From assembly GCA_024683455.1 (NCBI GenBank), contig JAIKYE010000090.1, positions 124,001 through 188,000 of the forward strand: DNA of 64,000 nucleotides, read 5' to 3'. This document shows, one piece after another, positions 20,887 through 30,404 of the stretch; the stretch's first letter is position 1, and every line of letters starts with the position of its first letter. The position numbers and the translations under genes were made by a program. The stretch comes from Bacteroidaceae bacterium. Lineage in GTDB: Bacteria > Bacteroidota > Bacteroidia > Bacteroidales > Bacteroidaceae. The notes under the pieces are model-generated. The model saw nothing but the letters and a program-made list of their open reading frames with translations, did no database searches and was not told where the DNA came from.

Positions 20887-20928
20887 AGCCTTAAGAGGCC
20901 ATAGTTAAAGTTTAGTTTTAATATTTCA

Positions 20929-20947
20929 CATTGAACATTGAACATTG
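20929..20947. repeat. tandem ATTGAAC words
   Basis: ATTGAACATTGAACATTG, the same heptamer that recurs at 53507-53528. See the boundary-repeat finding. Confidence 0.75.
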
Positions 20948-21020
20948 TTTTGTGGTCTTTGTCCGATATTTTCTCAGTGTCTCCGGATTGGCTTCCGCTT
21001 TGACTCTTAAGGGGGGCATA

Positions 21021-21064
21021 TTGCTACTATTAATGCGCGCAAAAATTAATATTAATACTAGCAA
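21021..21064. repeat. 14-bp inverted repeat
   Basis: TTGCTACTATTAAT (21021-21034) and ATTAATACTAGCAA (21051-21064) are inverted copies with one mismatch, separated by 16 nt including GCGCGC. No U-tract follows on either strand, so it is not an obvious terminator. It lies in the path of the minus-strand promoter at 21112. Confidence 0.6.
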
Positions 21065-21111
21065 TTGTTTCTCTTAATACCCGCCGTTTTCAGTCCTTAT
21101 CTTTGACAATG

Positions 21112-21143
21112 CAAAGGTACGACATTTTCTTTGCGGTGTCAAA
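21112..21143 (-). promoter_or_regulatory. orphan minus-strand promoter
   Basis: On the minus strand TTTG (21140-21143), 20-bp spacer and TACCTTTG (21112-21119), a perfect consensus. The next minus-strand gene is the YbjQ-like gene 860 bp away, and no gene lies between. The transcript would run through the 21021-21064 hairpin. Confidence 0.7.
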
Positions 21144-21205
21144 TTATTTTGCAAAATAAGCACGCAAAAAAGCACGTCCCCTTTCATAGGGTGGGAGAGC
21201 TGATT

Positions 21206-21226
21206 GCGCACAGCGCACAGCGCACA
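21206..21226. repeat. three tandem GCGCACA units
   Basis: Three exact 7-bp copies. Too few and too short to be a CRISPR or an array of known binding sites. Confidence 0.7.
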
Positions 21227-21459
21227 GTTTATTTAGCGAGCAAATCACCTTGTAGAGTAAAAGTATATAGAAATAATACTTATTATATATATAATAAAAT
21301 TTTTTGCGGACATTTTTAGGCGTCCCTGAGGAAACTGTGCGCTTTTTGACGCATAGTTTTCCTGATTATTCCATACTGAACTAGTTGACTTCCAGTACTA
21401 TAGCGGTTGACGCGTTTCCTGAGGAAGTTGACTTTTTTCGTCGTTTTCGTTGTTTTTCG

Positions 21460-21490
21460 TTGTCTATTTGCATTTTTTTTCGTACCTTTG
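21460..21490 (+). promoter_or_regulatory. hisGDCB promoter
   Basis: TTG (21460-21462), 20-bp spacer and TACCTTTG (21483-21490). The leader to the hisG ATG is about 45 nt, too short for a classical his attenuator, and carries no His-rich leader peptide. Confidence 0.8.
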
Positions 21491-21538
21491 CAACTGGAAA
21501 TAATAATTAAGGTAGAAAGGTTCAAATATTAGAAGAAA

Positions 21539-22390
21539 ATGTTAAGAATAGCAGTTCAGTCAAAAGGCAGACTTTTTGAAGATACAATGGCCCTGTTGGC
21601 AGAAGCAGGCATTAAGGTTACCAGCAGTAAGCGTACCTTGCTGGTGCAGAGTAGCAATTTCCCTGTTGAGATTTTGTATCTGCGCGATGACGATATTCCT
21701 CAGAGCGTGGCAACTGGTGTTGCTGATTTGGGTATCGTAGGTCAGAACGAGTTTGAGGAGCGTCAGGAGGATGCCGAAGTAATTCGTCCCTTGGGCTTTA
21801 GTAAATGCCGTCTTTCATTGGCAATTCCCAAGGCTGTTAACTATCCTGGTCTGAAATGGTTCGAGGGTAAGAAGATTGCAACTTCCTATCCCAGCATCCT
21901 GCGTAGGTTTATGCAGAAGAACAACATTGCTGCCGATATCCATGTGATTACCGGTTCTGTGGAAATCAGCCCGGGCATTGGTCTTGCAGATGCTATCTTC
22001 GACATCGTAAGCAGCGGCAGTACCTTGGTCAGCAATAATCTGTCAGAGGTGGAAGTGGTAATGAAGAGCGAGGCTTTGCTTATCGGTAACAAGCAGATGA
22101 GCGAGGAGAAGAAGGCTATTCTGGATGAACTGCTCTTCCGTATAGAGGCTGTAAAGAATGCTGAGGACAAGAAATATGTGCTGATGAACGTTCCCACCGA
22201 TAAGGTGAAGGAGGTGGTGAACATCCTACCCGGTGCCAAGAGTCCTACCGTGATGCCTCTGGCTACAGAGGGATGGAGCAGTGTTCATACCGTCATAGAC
22301 GAGAAGCGTTTCTGGGAGATTATCCGTCAACTGAAGGACTTGGGTGCTCAGGGTATTCTGGTTGTGCCCATCGAGAAGATGATTCTCTAA
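21539..22390 (+). CDS. hisG: ATP phosphoribosyltransferase, long form
   Basis: 283 residues. It makes phosphoribosyl-ATP from ATP and PRPP, the first step of histidine synthesis. Catalytic domains: LRIAVQSKGRL at the N-terminus, DDDIPQSVATGVADLGIVG and the PRPP loop around SGSTLVSNNL. The C-terminal domain (about 210-283, YVLMNVPTDKVKEVVNILPG) is the ACT-like regulatory domain of the long form, so histidine feedback is expected and no hisZ is needed. It is first in the hisGDCB operon. Confidence 0.96.
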   Translation: MLRIAVQSKGRLFEDTMALLAEAGIKVTSSKRTLLVQSSNFPVEILYLRDDDIPQSVATGVADLGIVGQNEFEERQEDAEVIRPLGFSKCRLSLAIPKAVNYPGLKWFEGKKIATSYPSILRRFMQKNNIAADIHVITGSVEISPGIGLADAIFDIVSSGSTLVSNNLSEVEVVMKSEALLIGNKQMSEEKKAILDELLFRIEAVKNAEDKKYVLMNVPTDKVKEVVNILPGAKSPTVMPLATEGWSSVHTVIDEKRFWEIIRQLKDLGAQGILVVPIEKMIL

Positions 22391-22405
22391 TGTGAAAAGT
22401 GGAAA

Positions 22406-23689
22406 ATGAAAATATATAAATATCCTACTCAAGAGGAATTGCCAGCATTGCTGAAAAGACCTGTGCGTGATGCCGGTCAGTTGAATGCTACAGTGGCAGC
22501 CGTTCTTGCCGACATTAAGACGCAGGGAGATGCGGCCGTGAGGATGTATGAGGAGAAGTTTGACCATGTAGCGCTGCAGGACTTGGCTGTTACCGAGGCT
22601 GAGATGCAGGAAGCTGAAACGTTGGTAAACGTGGAGCTGAAGGCAGCCTTGCAGCAGGCACATGACAATATAGAGAAGTTTCATGCCTCCCAGAAGTTCC
22701 AAGCTGAGCACGTTCAGGTAACAGACGGTGTGGAATGCTGGCAGCAGTCGGTACCCATTCAGAAGGTAGGCCTCTATATTCCTGGTGGCACAGCACCCTT
22801 GTTCAGCACTGTTCTTATGCTGGCCACTCCTGCAAAGATAGCAGGCTGCGAGGAGATAGTGCTCTGTACACCTCCTGCAAAGGACGGAAAGGTAAATCCT
22901 GCCATTCTGGTTGCTGCCCGTATTGCCGGCGTAAGCAAGATATTCAAGATAGGTGGCGTACAGGCTATCGGTGCCATGGCTTACGGTACGGAGTCTGTTC
23001 CCAAGGTCTATAAGATATTCGGTCCGGGTAACCAGTTTGTGATGTGTGCCAAGCAGCAGGTAAGCCTGCATGATGTGGCCATAGACATGCCTGCAGGTCC
23101 CAGCGAGGTGGAGGTGCTGGCAGATGAGACCTCTAACCCCGTATTCGTGGCTGCCGACCTGCTGAGTCAGGCTGAGCATGGAGTGGACAGTCAAGTACTG
23201 TTGGTAACCAAGAGCGAGGAAATCATCGAGAAGGTGCAGCAGGAGGTGGAGCGCCAGTTGGCTCTTCTGCCCCGTAACGAGATAGCTGCTCAGGCGCTGG
23301 AGTACAGCAAAATCCTGCTTGTCCGTAATGACGAGGAGATGATGACTGTCACCAACCAGTATGCTCCAGAGCACTTGATTATAGAAACCCAGAACTACAT
23401 GGAGCTGGCACAGAAAGTGGTGAATGCCGGAAGCGTATTCCTGGGAAGTCTCACTCCCGAGAGTGCCGGCGACTATGCCAGCGGTACCAACCATACACTG
23501 CCCACAAACGGCTATGCCGTAGCCTACAATGGCGTAAATCTGGATAGCTACAACAGGAAGATCACTTTCCAGCATATCACGGCAGAGGGTATTCGGCGAA
23601 TTGGCAGAACCGTGGAGCTGATGGCTGAGGCCGAGGGATTGGATGCGCATAAGAATGCGATGTCTTACAGAATGAATATTGAACGTTGA
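22406..23689 (+). CDS. hisD: histidinol dehydrogenase
   Basis: 427 residues. It performs the last two NAD-dependent oxidations to histidine and needs zinc. Motifs seen: [47 protein letters not shown], the zinc and catalytic [18 protein letters not shown], and [13 protein letters not shown]. The last codons and stop (encoding NIER, then TGA) come from the word AATATTGAACGTTGA, close to the boundary repeats seen elsewhere. hisC starts 2 bp after the stop. Confidence 0.96.
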   Translation: MKIYKYPTQEELPALLKRPVRDAGQLNATVAAVLADIKTQGDAAVRMYEEKFDHVALQDLAVTEAEMQEAETLVNVELKAALQQAHDNIEKFHASQKFQAEHVQVTDGVECWQQSVPIQKVGLYIPGGTAPLFSTVLMLATPAKIAGCEEIVLCTPPAKDGKVNPAILVAARIAGVSKIFKIGGVQAIGAMAYGTESVPKVYKIFGPGNQFVMCAKQQVSLHDVAIDMPAGPSEVEVLADETSNPVFVAADLLSQAEHGVDSQVLLVTKSEEIIEKVQQEVERQLALLPRNEIAAQALEYSKILLVRNDEEMMTVTNQYAPEHLIIETQNYMELAQKVVNAGSVFLGSLTPESAGDYASGTNHTLPTNGYAVAYNGVNLDSYNRKITFQHITAEGIRRIGRTVELMAEAEGLDAHKNAMSYRMNIER

Positions 23690-23691
23690 AG

Positions 23692-24729
23692 ATGAAAGAA
23701 CTAAAGGAACTGGTCAGACCGAATATTTGGGCATTGGAACCCTACAGTTGTGCACGTGATGAATTTAAGGGTATGGAGGCTCATGTGTTTCTGGATGCTA
23801 ATGAGAGTCCGTACAACGACCCGATAAACCGTTACCCTGACCCTTTGCAGGAAAAGGTTAAGGAACGTCTTTCGCCCATTAAGCAAGTAAGACCCTCACA
23901 GATATTCCTTGGGAATGGAAGTGACGAGGCTATAGACCTTGTGTACAGGGTTTTCTGCGAACCGGGAAAGGATAATGTGGTGGCTATCGCTCCTACATAC
24001 GGTATGTATAAGGTCTGTGCCGACATCAACAACGTGGAGTACCGTCCTGTCCTCCTAGATGAACAATATCAGATGCAGGCACAGAAGTTGCTGGACGTTA
24101 CGGATGCCAATACCAAGGTCATCTGGCTGTGCTCTCCCAACAATCCTACGGGAAATGAGTTGGACAAGAAGGAAATGCAGCGCCTGCTGCTGGAGTTCCC
24201 CGGTATCGTGGTGATAGACGAGGCATACTCTGACTTCTCTGGTCAGCAGCCCTTCCGTCATTTTCTGGACCGCTTTCCAAACCTGATTGTGCTGAATACC
24301 TTCAGCAAGGCGTGGGGATGTGCCAGCATCAGACTGGGAATGGCCTTTGCCAGCGAGGAGATTATCGGCCTCTTCAACAAAGTGAAATATCCTTACAACG
24401 TAAATAAACTGACGCAGGATAAAGCCTTGCAGATGATGGACGACTGGATGAAGGTAGATCAGTGGGTGAAGCAGATCAAGCGCGAGCGTGATCATATGAT
24501 GCCAGCCCTGAGCGAACTGACCATCTGTAAGAAGATTCACCCCAGCGAGGCTAACTTTGTTCTTGTTGAAGTGTCAGATGTAAACGCTATATATAACTAT
24601 CTGATTCACAAAGGCATCGTTGTTCGTAATAGAAACAAAGTACAGCTCTGTGGCAACTGCTTGCGCATCACCATCGGTACGCAGCAGGAGAACAATGAAT
24701 TGCTGAGTGCACTACGTCAGTTTAATTAG
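23692..24729 (+). CDS. hisC: histidinol-phosphate aminotransferase
   Basis: 345 residues from ATG 23692, class I/II PLP-dependent aminotransferase. The family start motif [11 protein letters not shown] is near residue 35, the substrate loop APTYGMY and CSPNNPTGN are present, the PLP lysine is in [13 protein letters not shown], and the C-terminal arginine is in CLRITIGT. An in-frame TTG at 23686 overlaps the hisD stop; the ATG is preferred. Confidence 0.95.
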   Translation: MKELKELVRPNIWALEPYSCARDEFKGMEAHVFLDANESPYNDPINRYPDPLQEKVKERLSPIKQVRPSQIFLGNGSDEAIDLVYRVFCEPGKDNVVAIAPTYGMYKVCADINNVEYRPVLLDEQYQMQAQKLLDVTDANTKVIWLCSPNNPTGNELDKKEMQRLLLEFPGIVVIDEAYSDFSGQQPFRHFLDRFPNLIVLNTFSKAWGCASIRLGMAFASEEIIGLFNKVKYPYNVNKLTQDKALQMMDDWMKVDQWVKQIKRERDHMMPALSELTICKKIHPSEANFVLVEVSDVNAIYNYLIHKGIVVRNRNKVQLCGNCLRITIGTQQENNELLSALRQFN

Positions 24730-24738
24730 TAAGAAGAC

Positions 24739-25803
24739 ATGAAGAGAGCATTGTTTATAGACCGTGACGGTACCATTCTGGTAGAGCCCACCGACGAGCA
24801 GATAGATAGCTATGAGAAGTTTCAATTCGTGCCAGGTGTGATAGGCGCGTTGAAATTCCTTCGTGAGCATACTGATTATGAATTCGTGATGGTGAGCAAC
24901 CAAGACGGACTGGGCACGGACAGTTATCCCGAGGAGGATTTCTGGCCCACACAGAACCTGATGCTGGATATCCTGAAAGGTGAGGGCGTGGAGTTCGATG
25001 CCATACACATCGACAGGAGTTTCCCAGAAGATAATCTGCCTACCCGTAAGCCTGGTACAGGTATGCTCAAAGAGTATATGGCGGGTGAGTACGACCTTTC
25101 TGCCTCATGGGTAATCGGCGACCGTCAGACGGATGCCAAGTTGGCCGAGAATCTGGGTTGTAAGAGCCTTATTCTGGGCGATGATATGAACTGGCAGAAG
25201 ATAACAGAGCTACTCTTTGCCGGTGAGCGTACAGCAGAGATTGTACGTACCACCAAGGAAACAGATATTACCGTCCGTCTGAACCTTGACGGCAACGGAA
25301 AAAGCGATATACAAACAGGCTTGGGGTTCTTCGATCATATGTTGGAACAGATAGCCAAACATGGTATGATAGATCTGTACATCCGCTGTAACGGAGATTT
25401 GCAAGTGGATGAGCATCATACGATAGAAGATACTGCATTGGCCCTGGGTGAATGTATTCTGAAGGCTTTGGGTGACAAGCGCGGCATCGAACGCTACGGA
25501 TACTGCCTGCCCATGGATGACTGTCTGTGTCAGGTTGCACTGGACTTTGGCGGTCGTCCTTGGTTGGTATGGGATGCTGAGTTCAAGAGAGAGAAAATAG
25601 GTGAGATGCCTACAGAGATGTTCCTGCATTTCTTCAAGAGTCTCTCGGACAGTGCCCGTATGAACCTGAACATTAAGGCTGAGGGTGAGAATGAGCACCA
25701 CAAGATAGAAGGTATCTTTAAGGCCTTGGCTCGCAGCCTGCGTATGGCTGTAAGAAGAGATATCGGTCATTTCTATCTGCCTTCAAGCAAAGGAGTTCTG
25801 TGA
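24739..25803 (+). CDS. hisB: bifunctional histidinol-phosphatase / imidazoleglycerol-phosphate dehydratase
   Basis: 354 residues. The N-terminal HAD phosphatase (1-165) starts [10 protein letters not shown] and has [16 protein letters not shown]. The C-terminal dehydratase (about 168-354) has the paired metal-binding motifs [15 protein letters not shown] and [18 protein letters not shown]. This fusion is the enterobacterial and Bacteroidetes form. It is the fourth gene of the operon, 9 bp after hisC; recR follows after 13 bp. Confidence 0.96.
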   Translation: MKRALFIDRDGTILVEPTDEQIDSYEKFQFVPGVIGALKFLREHTDYEFVMVSNQDGLGTDSYPEEDFWPTQNLMLDILKGEGVEFDAIHIDRSFPEDNLPTRKPGTGMLKEYMAGEYDLSASWVIGDRQTDAKLAENLGCKSLILGDDMNWQKITELLFAGERTAEIVRTTKETDITVRLNLDGNGKSDIQTGLGFFDHMLEQIAKHGMIDLYIRCNGDLQVDEHHTIEDTALALGECILKALGDKRGIERYGYCLPMDDCLCQVALDFGGRPWLVWDAEFKREKIGEMPTEMFLHFFKSLSDSARMNLNIKAEGENEHHKIEGIFKALARSLRMAVRRDIGHFYLPSSKGVL

Positions 25804-25816
25804 TTGAACATTTAAA

Positions 25817-26431
25817 ATGAACCAAAGTCAGTATCCCTCTATACTATTACAGAAGGCTGTCACGGAGATTAGCCGTCTTCCTGGCATTGGCTCCAGAACA
25901 GCACTGCGTCTGGCGCTTCACTTGCTGAAGCTGGACCCTGTGGAGGTAGATGCTCTGGCTGACAGCATCAAGGAGATGCGGCATCATATCGGCTATTGCA
26001 AGGTATGCCACAACATCAGTGATACGGACGTCTGTGAAATCTGTGGCAACGAAGCACGCGACAAGGCTACAGTGTGTGTGGTGGAGAATGTACGTGATGT
26101 TATGGCCATAGAGGGAACCCTTCAATATAAGGGCGTCTATCATGTGCTGGGAGGCGTCATCAGTCCTATGGATGGTATCGGGCCGGCCGACTTACAGATA
26201 GACTCGTTGGTGGAGCGCGTAAAACAGGGTGGAGTGAATGAAGTGATACTGGCATTGAGTCCAACCATGGAAGGTGACACTACCAATTTCTATATCTACA
26301 GGAAACTGCAGGATACTGGCGTTAAGGTAACGGTCATTGCCCGTGGTGTGGCACAGAATGATGAACTGCAATATACTGACGAGGTAACGCTGGGTAGAGC
26401 TTTGGCTGGCAGAATACCTTTTAACAGTTAA
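25817..26431 (+). CDS. recR: recombination mediator RecR
   Basis: 204 residues. It works with RecO and RecF to load RecA at gaps. Order: helix-hairpin-helix ([17 protein letters not shown]), zinc finger ([16 protein letters not shown], four cysteines), Toprim domain ([15 protein letters not shown]) and C-terminal Walker-B-like segment ([26 protein letters not shown]). It is the first of the non-his genes riding on the hisGDCB transcript. Confidence 0.96.
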   Translation: MNQSQYPSILLQKAVTEISRLPGIGSRTALRLALHLLKLDPVEVDALADSIKEMRHHIGYCKVCHNISDTDVCEICGNEARDKATVCVVENVRDVMAIEGTLQYKGVYHVLGGVISPMDGIGPADLQIDSLVERVKQGGVNEVILALSPTMEGDTTNFYIYRKLQDTGVKVTVIARGVAQNDELQYTDEVTLGRALAGRIPFNS

Positions 26432-26438
26432 GAACAAT

Positions 26439-26810
26439 ATGAACAAGAGGAAAATTTGGTTTTTTGTATTCATTGTGATTGAACTGCTCATAGCACTGCT
26501 GCTGGAGATGATAACGGACAGCAGGGGGCCGCTATTGGATGGTATAGCTGATGCACAGTTCCAATATGTATTTGGACTGATATGTGCACTGTCGGCTATT
26601 GTGTCGGCATTTATCGCCATAAAGAAGAAGCAGATGAACCCAATCCTCCGTATGGGTGTGTTAATGAGCGGAGCAACAATGGTCTTGCTGGATTATTACT
26701 TCTTTTTCGATGCTAATCTGCTATATTTCCTGCCTGTGCTGGGTATAGCGTATATGTTTATTTGGCCTGCGTTAGAAGATCAAGAGGTTGGAAAAGTAAC
26801 GGGTGAATGA
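26439..26810 (+). CDS. small integral membrane protein, unknown function
   Basis: 123 residues with a basic N-terminus (NKRKIW) and four likely transmembrane helices (about 7-24, 43-62, 72-88, 92-110), then a short acidic tail. No conserved polar residues suggest a transporter or enzyme. It starts 7 bp after recR, and its stop overlaps the next start as ATGA, so it is translationally coupled to the glycosyltransferase and may help place it at the membrane (inference). Confidence 0.8.
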   Translation: MNKRKIWFFVFIVIELLIALLLEMITDSRGPLLDGIADAQFQYVFGLICALSAIVSAFIAIKKKQMNPILRMGVLMSGATMVLLDYYFFFDANLLYFLPVLGIAYMFIWPALEDQEVGKVTGE

Positions 26811-27844
26811 AATTAAGCGTAGTCATAGTAAACTATAACGTCAAGTATCATCTGGAACAGTGTCTCAGAAGCGTACAGCGCGCTTCCGAAGGTCTGGAAG
26901 CTGATATCTGGGTGGTAGATAATGCATCCACGGATGGGAGCCTTGAGTATCTCGTCCCCCTCTTTCCTGATGTACATTTTATAGGCAACAAAGAGAATGT
27001 GGGATTCTCCAGAGCCAACAATCAGGCAATCCGTGAAAGCAAATCCGAATATGTATTGTTACTGAATCCTGACACCATTGTGGCTGAAGATACCCTGAAA
27101 GGGTGCATCGAATTCCTTGATGCTCATCCCAAAGTGGGAGCTACAGGTGTGAGAATGCTGAATGCTGACGGGACTTTTGCGCCTGAAAGCAGACGCGGTC
27201 TTCCCACTCCGTTTACCAGTTTCTGTAAGATGACGGGTTTGGCAAGTCTCTTTCCCAAAAGTAAGACTTTCGGCAAGTATTACATGAAGTATCTGGATGC
27301 TGATGAGGCCAATCCCATAGATATTATCTCTGGAGCTTTCAATATGCTCAGACGTAAGGCCTTGGATGAAGTGGGACTGCTGGACGAGGATTTCTTCATG
27401 TATGGAGAGGATATAGACCTGAGCTACCGTATGCTTTTAGGTGGATGGCAGAACTATTATCTTCCTTATAATATATTGCATTACAAGGGCGAGAGTACGC
27501 AGAAGAGTAGTTTCCGCTATGTGCACGTCTTCTATAATGCCATGCTTATCTTCTTTAACAAGCACTTTGGCAGGCGATATCTACTGATAGGGTATATTAT
27601 CAGACTGGCTGTCATCTGCAGAGCCATGATGGATATGTTTATAAGGGTTGTTGACAGAATCCTCCCCAAAAGAGAGCTGGAGGAACTCTCATATATGCGT
27701 TTTGACTTGAGGAAGACTACCGTTACGGAGATGCTCCAAGCCTTAAGGAATCAGCAGCCAGACAACCGTTGCCTGATAGAAACAACTTCGTATGACGGTA
27801 CCATGCTAATCAGACATAATGAGGTGGTTTCATTAAAGGACTGA
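26807..27844 (+). CDS. family 2 glycosyltransferase
   Basis: 345 residues. The GT-A fold begins LSVVIVNYNVKYHLEQCLRS, followed by the nucleotide-binding VVDNASTDGS, the metal-binding region LLLNPDTIV and the acceptor-side EDIDLSYR near residue 200. The C-terminal part holds a hydrophobic, membrane-associating stretch (about 250-280). The closest layout is that of rhamnosyltransferase-like enzymes of surface polysaccharide synthesis. Donor and acceptor are unknown. Confidence 0.9.
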   Translation: MKLSVVIVNYNVKYHLEQCLRSVQRASEGLEADIWVVDNASTDGSLEYLVPLFPDVHFIGNKENVGFSRANNQAIRESKSEYVLLLNPDTIVAEDTLKGCIEFLDAHPKVGATGVRMLNADGTFAPESRRGLPTPFTSFCKMTGLASLFPKSKTFGKYYMKYLDADEANPIDIISGAFNMLRRKALDEVGLLDEDFFMYGEDIDLSYRMLLGGWQNYYLPYNILHYKGESTQKSSFRYVHVFYNAMLIFFNKHFGRRYLLIGYIIRLAVICRAMMDMFIRVVDRILPKRELEELSYMRFDLRKTTVTEMLQALRNQQPDNRCLIETTSYDGTMLIRHNEVVSLKD

Positions 27845-27847
27845 ATT

Positions 27848-28363
27848 ATGCTAAAAGGTAAGAGAATTTTCCTGCGTGCAGCTGAGCCAGAAGATTTGGA
27901 TCTGATGTACCTGATAGAGAACGACACACTTTTGTGGGCTGTAGGCAGAACAAATGTCCCTTATTCCAGATATGCTTTGCGCCAGTTTATCGAGCAGAAC
28001 AGCAATGATATAAATACTGACGGGCAAGTACGACTGGTTATTGCCCTGAACGAAAACCTCAATGCAATTGGGTTCGTTGACCTGCAGAATTATGACCCGC
28101 GCCACCGTAGAGCCGAGGTGGGCATAGTCCTCCTTCCTGAATGGCAGCATCAAGGTTTGGCAAGCGAGGTGTTAGCTGTGCTGGAGCGTTATGCATCTAA
28201 GCATCTCTTTATACACCAACTTTATGCATTGGTCTCTGTCAACCATGTAGCAGCTCAGGCTTTATTCTCAAATGCAGGGTACAAAAATACTGCCACCCTT
28301 CAGCATTGGCTTAACAATGGAGAAGAGTGGCAGGATGTAATGATGTATCAGAAAATTCTTTAG
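27848..28363 (+). CDS. GNAT-family N-acetyltransferase (RimJ/RimL-like)
   Basis: 171 residues. The acetyl-CoA-binding segment is EVGIVLLPEWQHQGLASEVL, where QHQGLAS takes the place of the usual Q/RxxGxG/A loop; the upstream strand is GFVDLQNYDPRHRRA. The whole resembles RimL/SpeG-type enzymes that acetylate protein N-termini or polyamines. The substrate is unknown. It starts 3 bp after the glycosyltransferase, and its TAG stop overlaps the convergent pheS stop within TTAG. Confidence 0.88.
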   Translation: MLKGKRIFLRAAEPEDLDLMYLIENDTLLWAVGRTNVPYSRYALRQFIEQNSNDINTDGQVRLVIALNENLNAIGFVDLQNYDPRHRRAEVGIVLLPEWQHQGLASEVLAVLERYASKHLFIHQLYALVSVNHVAAQALFSNAGYKNTATLQHWLNNGEEWQDVMMYQKIL

Positions 28364-29379
28364 TTAGCGCTTGTAAATTCGTCAAGGAATCTAATATCGT
28401 TCTCACTGAACATACGCAAGTCCTTAACCTGATATTTCAGGTTGGCAATACGTTCTATACCCATACCGAAGGCATAGCCTGTATATACGCTGCTGTCGAT
28501 ACCGTTTGCTTCCAAAACAGCGGGGTCAACCATTCCGCAGCCAAGAATCTCAAGCCAGCCGGAACCCTTACACATAGAGCAACCTTTTCCACCGCAGATG
28601 GTACAGCTAACGTCCATCTCTGCAGAAGGCTCTGTAAAGGGGAAGTAGCTGGGACGCAGACGAATCTTGGTGTCGGGACCGAAGAGTTCTTGAGCAAAGA
28701 GCAAGAGAACCTGCTTGAGGTCTGTAAAACTGACATTCTTGTCGATATACAAACCTTCTATCTGATGGAAGAAGCAGTGCGCACGGGCGCTCACAGCCTC
28801 GTTACGATACACACGTCCAGGGCACAAGATGCGGATGGGTGGCTGTGTCTTCTCCATAACACGAGACTGTACGCTGCTGGTGTGGCTGCGCAGAATGATG
28901 TCGGGATGTGACTCAACGAAGAATGTATCCTGCATATCTCGAGCTGGATGATCATCGGCAAAGTTCAGACTGCTATATACATGCCAGTCATCCTCAACCT
29001 CAGGTCCTTCTGCCAAGGTAAAGCCAAGACGGCTGAAAATATCAACAATCTCATTCTTTACAATGGTCAACGGATGACGTGTACCCAGTGAAATGGGGTA
29101 GGGAGTTCTGGTAAGGTCTATAGATGAGCCTGCATTCTGCTGAACTTCGGCAGCTTCCTTTAGTTCATTAATCTTATCTTGAACTGCAGTCTTCAGAACA
29201 TTAAGTTTCTGGCCAATCTCACGCTTCTGTTCAGCGGGAACATTGCGAAAATCGTTCATCAGTGCTGTCAATACTCCTTTTTTACCAAGATATTTGATAC
29301 GTAAAGCTTCTGCCTCATCAGCATTTTTAGCTGCTAAGGTAGCTACCTCTGACATCAATTTTTCTATCTTTTCTGTCAT
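28360..29379 (-). CDS. pheS: phenylalanyl-tRNA synthetase alpha subunit
   Basis: 339 residues. With PheT it forms the heterotetramer that charges tRNA-Phe. The N-terminal coiled coil (about 1-85) is followed by the class II core: HPLTIVKNEIVDIFSRLGF, motif 2 around VYRNEAVSARAHCFFHQIEG, the substrate pocket GCGMVDPAVLE and motif 3 FGMGIERIANLKYQVKDLR. A cysteine cluster CTICGGKGCSMCKGSGW near 260 is unusual in form but known in this phylum. pheT is not adjacent, so the subunits are encoded apart. Confidence 0.96.
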   Translation of the reverse strand: MTEKIEKLMSEVATLAAKNADEAEALRIKYLGKKGVLTALMNDFRNVPAEQKREIGQKLNVLKTAVQDKINELKEAAEVQQNAGSSIDLTRTPYPISLGTRHPLTIVKNEIVDIFSRLGFTLAEGPEVEDDWHVYSSLNFADDHPARDMQDTFFVESHPDIILRSHTSSVQSRVMEKTQPPIRILCPGRVYRNEAVSARAHCFFHQIEGLYIDKNVSFTDLKQVLLLFAQELFGPDTKIRLRPSYFPFTEPSAEMDVSCTICGGKGCSMCKGSGWLEILGCGMVDPAVLEANGIDSSVYTGYAFGMGIERIANLKYQVKDLRMFSENDIRFLDEFTSAN

Positions 29380-29408
29380 AATTACTTTCCTTTTCTGAAA
29401 ATTCCATG

Positions 29409-29416
29409 CAAAGGTA
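29409..29416 (-). promoter_or_regulatory. -7 element of pheS promoter
   Basis: TACCTTTG on the minus strand, 29 bp before the pheS start. The -33 region is weak. Confidence 0.6.
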
Positions 29417-29460
29417 CATATTTATTATTGAAAATTGAAGGTAATGTAAAAAAATAAGTG

Positions 29461-29468
29461 TACTTTTG
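29461..29468 (+). promoter_or_regulatory. -7 element of lipoprotein gene promoter
   Basis: TACTTTTG, 27 bp before ATG 29496. A TTG lies 23 bp upstream, slightly too far for the consensus. Confidence 0.5.
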
Positions 29469-29495
29469 TGCAATTTTTAGACAAGTGTGTTTAAG

Positions 29496-30350
29496 ATGGG
29501 TAAATTAGTTAAGGCAATAATGCCCTTGTATGTGGTAGTAACATTCTTTTCATGCCAAAATGGAAGGGGCTCTGATTCAGCCAAGGATGCCGATTCGACA
29601 GCCTTAGAGTCATCTGTTGTCGCAGATACATTAAGTGAGGTGGAGGAAGAAATTGAAGAGGCAGACGAGTCTGACAGGTTAGATACATCTTTTGATGACT
29701 TTATGTTTGCCTTTACGCATAGTGACCGTTTGATGAACAAACGAATAGAATGGCCACTTCCTTATATTGATGCCGAAGGACACCATCGAAATGTTACCTC
29801 CCTTAACAACAGTGCGGAATTCCGTTTTCTAAAGGGGGATTTTTTCACTGTGTTTTATGGAAACAAGCATCAGGTGGAGAGGCAGAAGCTGGAGCCCGAA
29901 GATTCCCTAGTGGTAGTGGAACGTATAGATTTGCTTGAAGAGAAGCTTAGAGACTTTGAATTCCAACTGATATCTGGTAAGTGGAAACTGACGTCTATGC
30001 GCGATGTCGTGTTTCACGAAAGCGATATATATGATTTCCTCACCTTTTATGCACGTTTCAGTTCAGACACATTGTATCAGCAGGCTCATGTAGAACAACC
30101 ACTGAAGATTATGGTGCTCGACCCAGAAGAGGACGATGCATATATAGAGGGTACCATCAATTCCGAGCAGTGGAGATCGTTCTGTCCAGATGTCCCGGGA
30201 GGTGTAATCTCTAATATCAGATACGGAACGCAGAACTATAATTCAAAGCAGATGATTATGCAGAAGTCGGGCTCTGCCAATGGCTTCCAAGAGCTGTTCT
30301 TCTTTACAAAAGAAGATAATGAGTGGCATCTGACAAGATACGAGAATTAG
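29496..30350 (+). CDS. lipoprotein of unknown function (DUF4348-like)
   Basis: 284 residues from ATG 29496; a GTG at 29487 in the same frame is an alternative. The signal ends in the lipobox FFSC, followed by a serine/aspartate/glutamate-rich linker (about 22-55). The folded part (FDDFMFAFTHSDRLMNKRIEWPLPY and later ISGKWKLTSMRD) has the look of Bacteroidetes-only lipoproteins classed as DUF4348; this is from memory and needs a profile search. It comes before murB with a 54-bp gap. Confidence 0.75.
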   Translation: MGKLVKAIMPLYVVVTFFSCQNGRGSDSAKDADSTALESSVVADTLSEVEEEIEEADESDRLDTSFDDFMFAFTHSDRLMNKRIEWPLPYIDAEGHHRNVTSLNNSAEFRFLKGDFFTVFYGNKHQVERQKLEPEDSLVVVERIDLLEEKLRDFEFQLISGKWKLTSMRDVVFHESDIYDFLTFYARFSSDTLYQQAHVEQPLKIMVLDPEEDDAYIEGTINSEQWRSFCPDVPGGVISNIRYGTQNYNSKQMIMQKSGSANGFQELFFFTKEDNEWHLTRYEN

Positions 30351-30404
30351 TTAGAGGCAGACGTTAAAAGAGAAAAGATATAGGTCGTTTTTTTCGTTTA
30401 TAGA

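Larger units (their letters stand above)
20687..21459. other. gene-free stretch between the orphan terminator and the hisG promoter
   Basis: About 770 bp with no credible coding frame. It holds the C/G-rich palindromes (20732-20886), two and a half ATTGAAC words (20929-20947), an inverted repeat at 21021-21064, a minus-strand promoter at 21112-21143, three tandem GCGCACA units (21206-21226), and an imperfect hairpin pairing AGGAAACTGTGCG (21329-21341) with CGCATAGTTTTCCT (21350-21363). CCTGAGGAA occurs twice, near 21326 and 21418. It looks like an old, decayed region rather than active coding DNA. Confidence 0.6.

Noticed and set aside
21206-21226. GCGCACA triplicate as operator sites or an array
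   Set aside because: Only three short head-to-tail copies, no spacer pattern, not near a promoter in use.
21491-21538. His attenuator before hisG
   Set aside because: The leader is about 45 nt with no His codon run and no terminator hairpin.
22226-23650. Long open frame (474 codons) on the minus strand opposite hisD
   Set aside because: It lies opposite a gene with every family motif, its translation is Leu/His/Gln-rich without domains, and no promoter precedes it. It is a codon-bias shadow.
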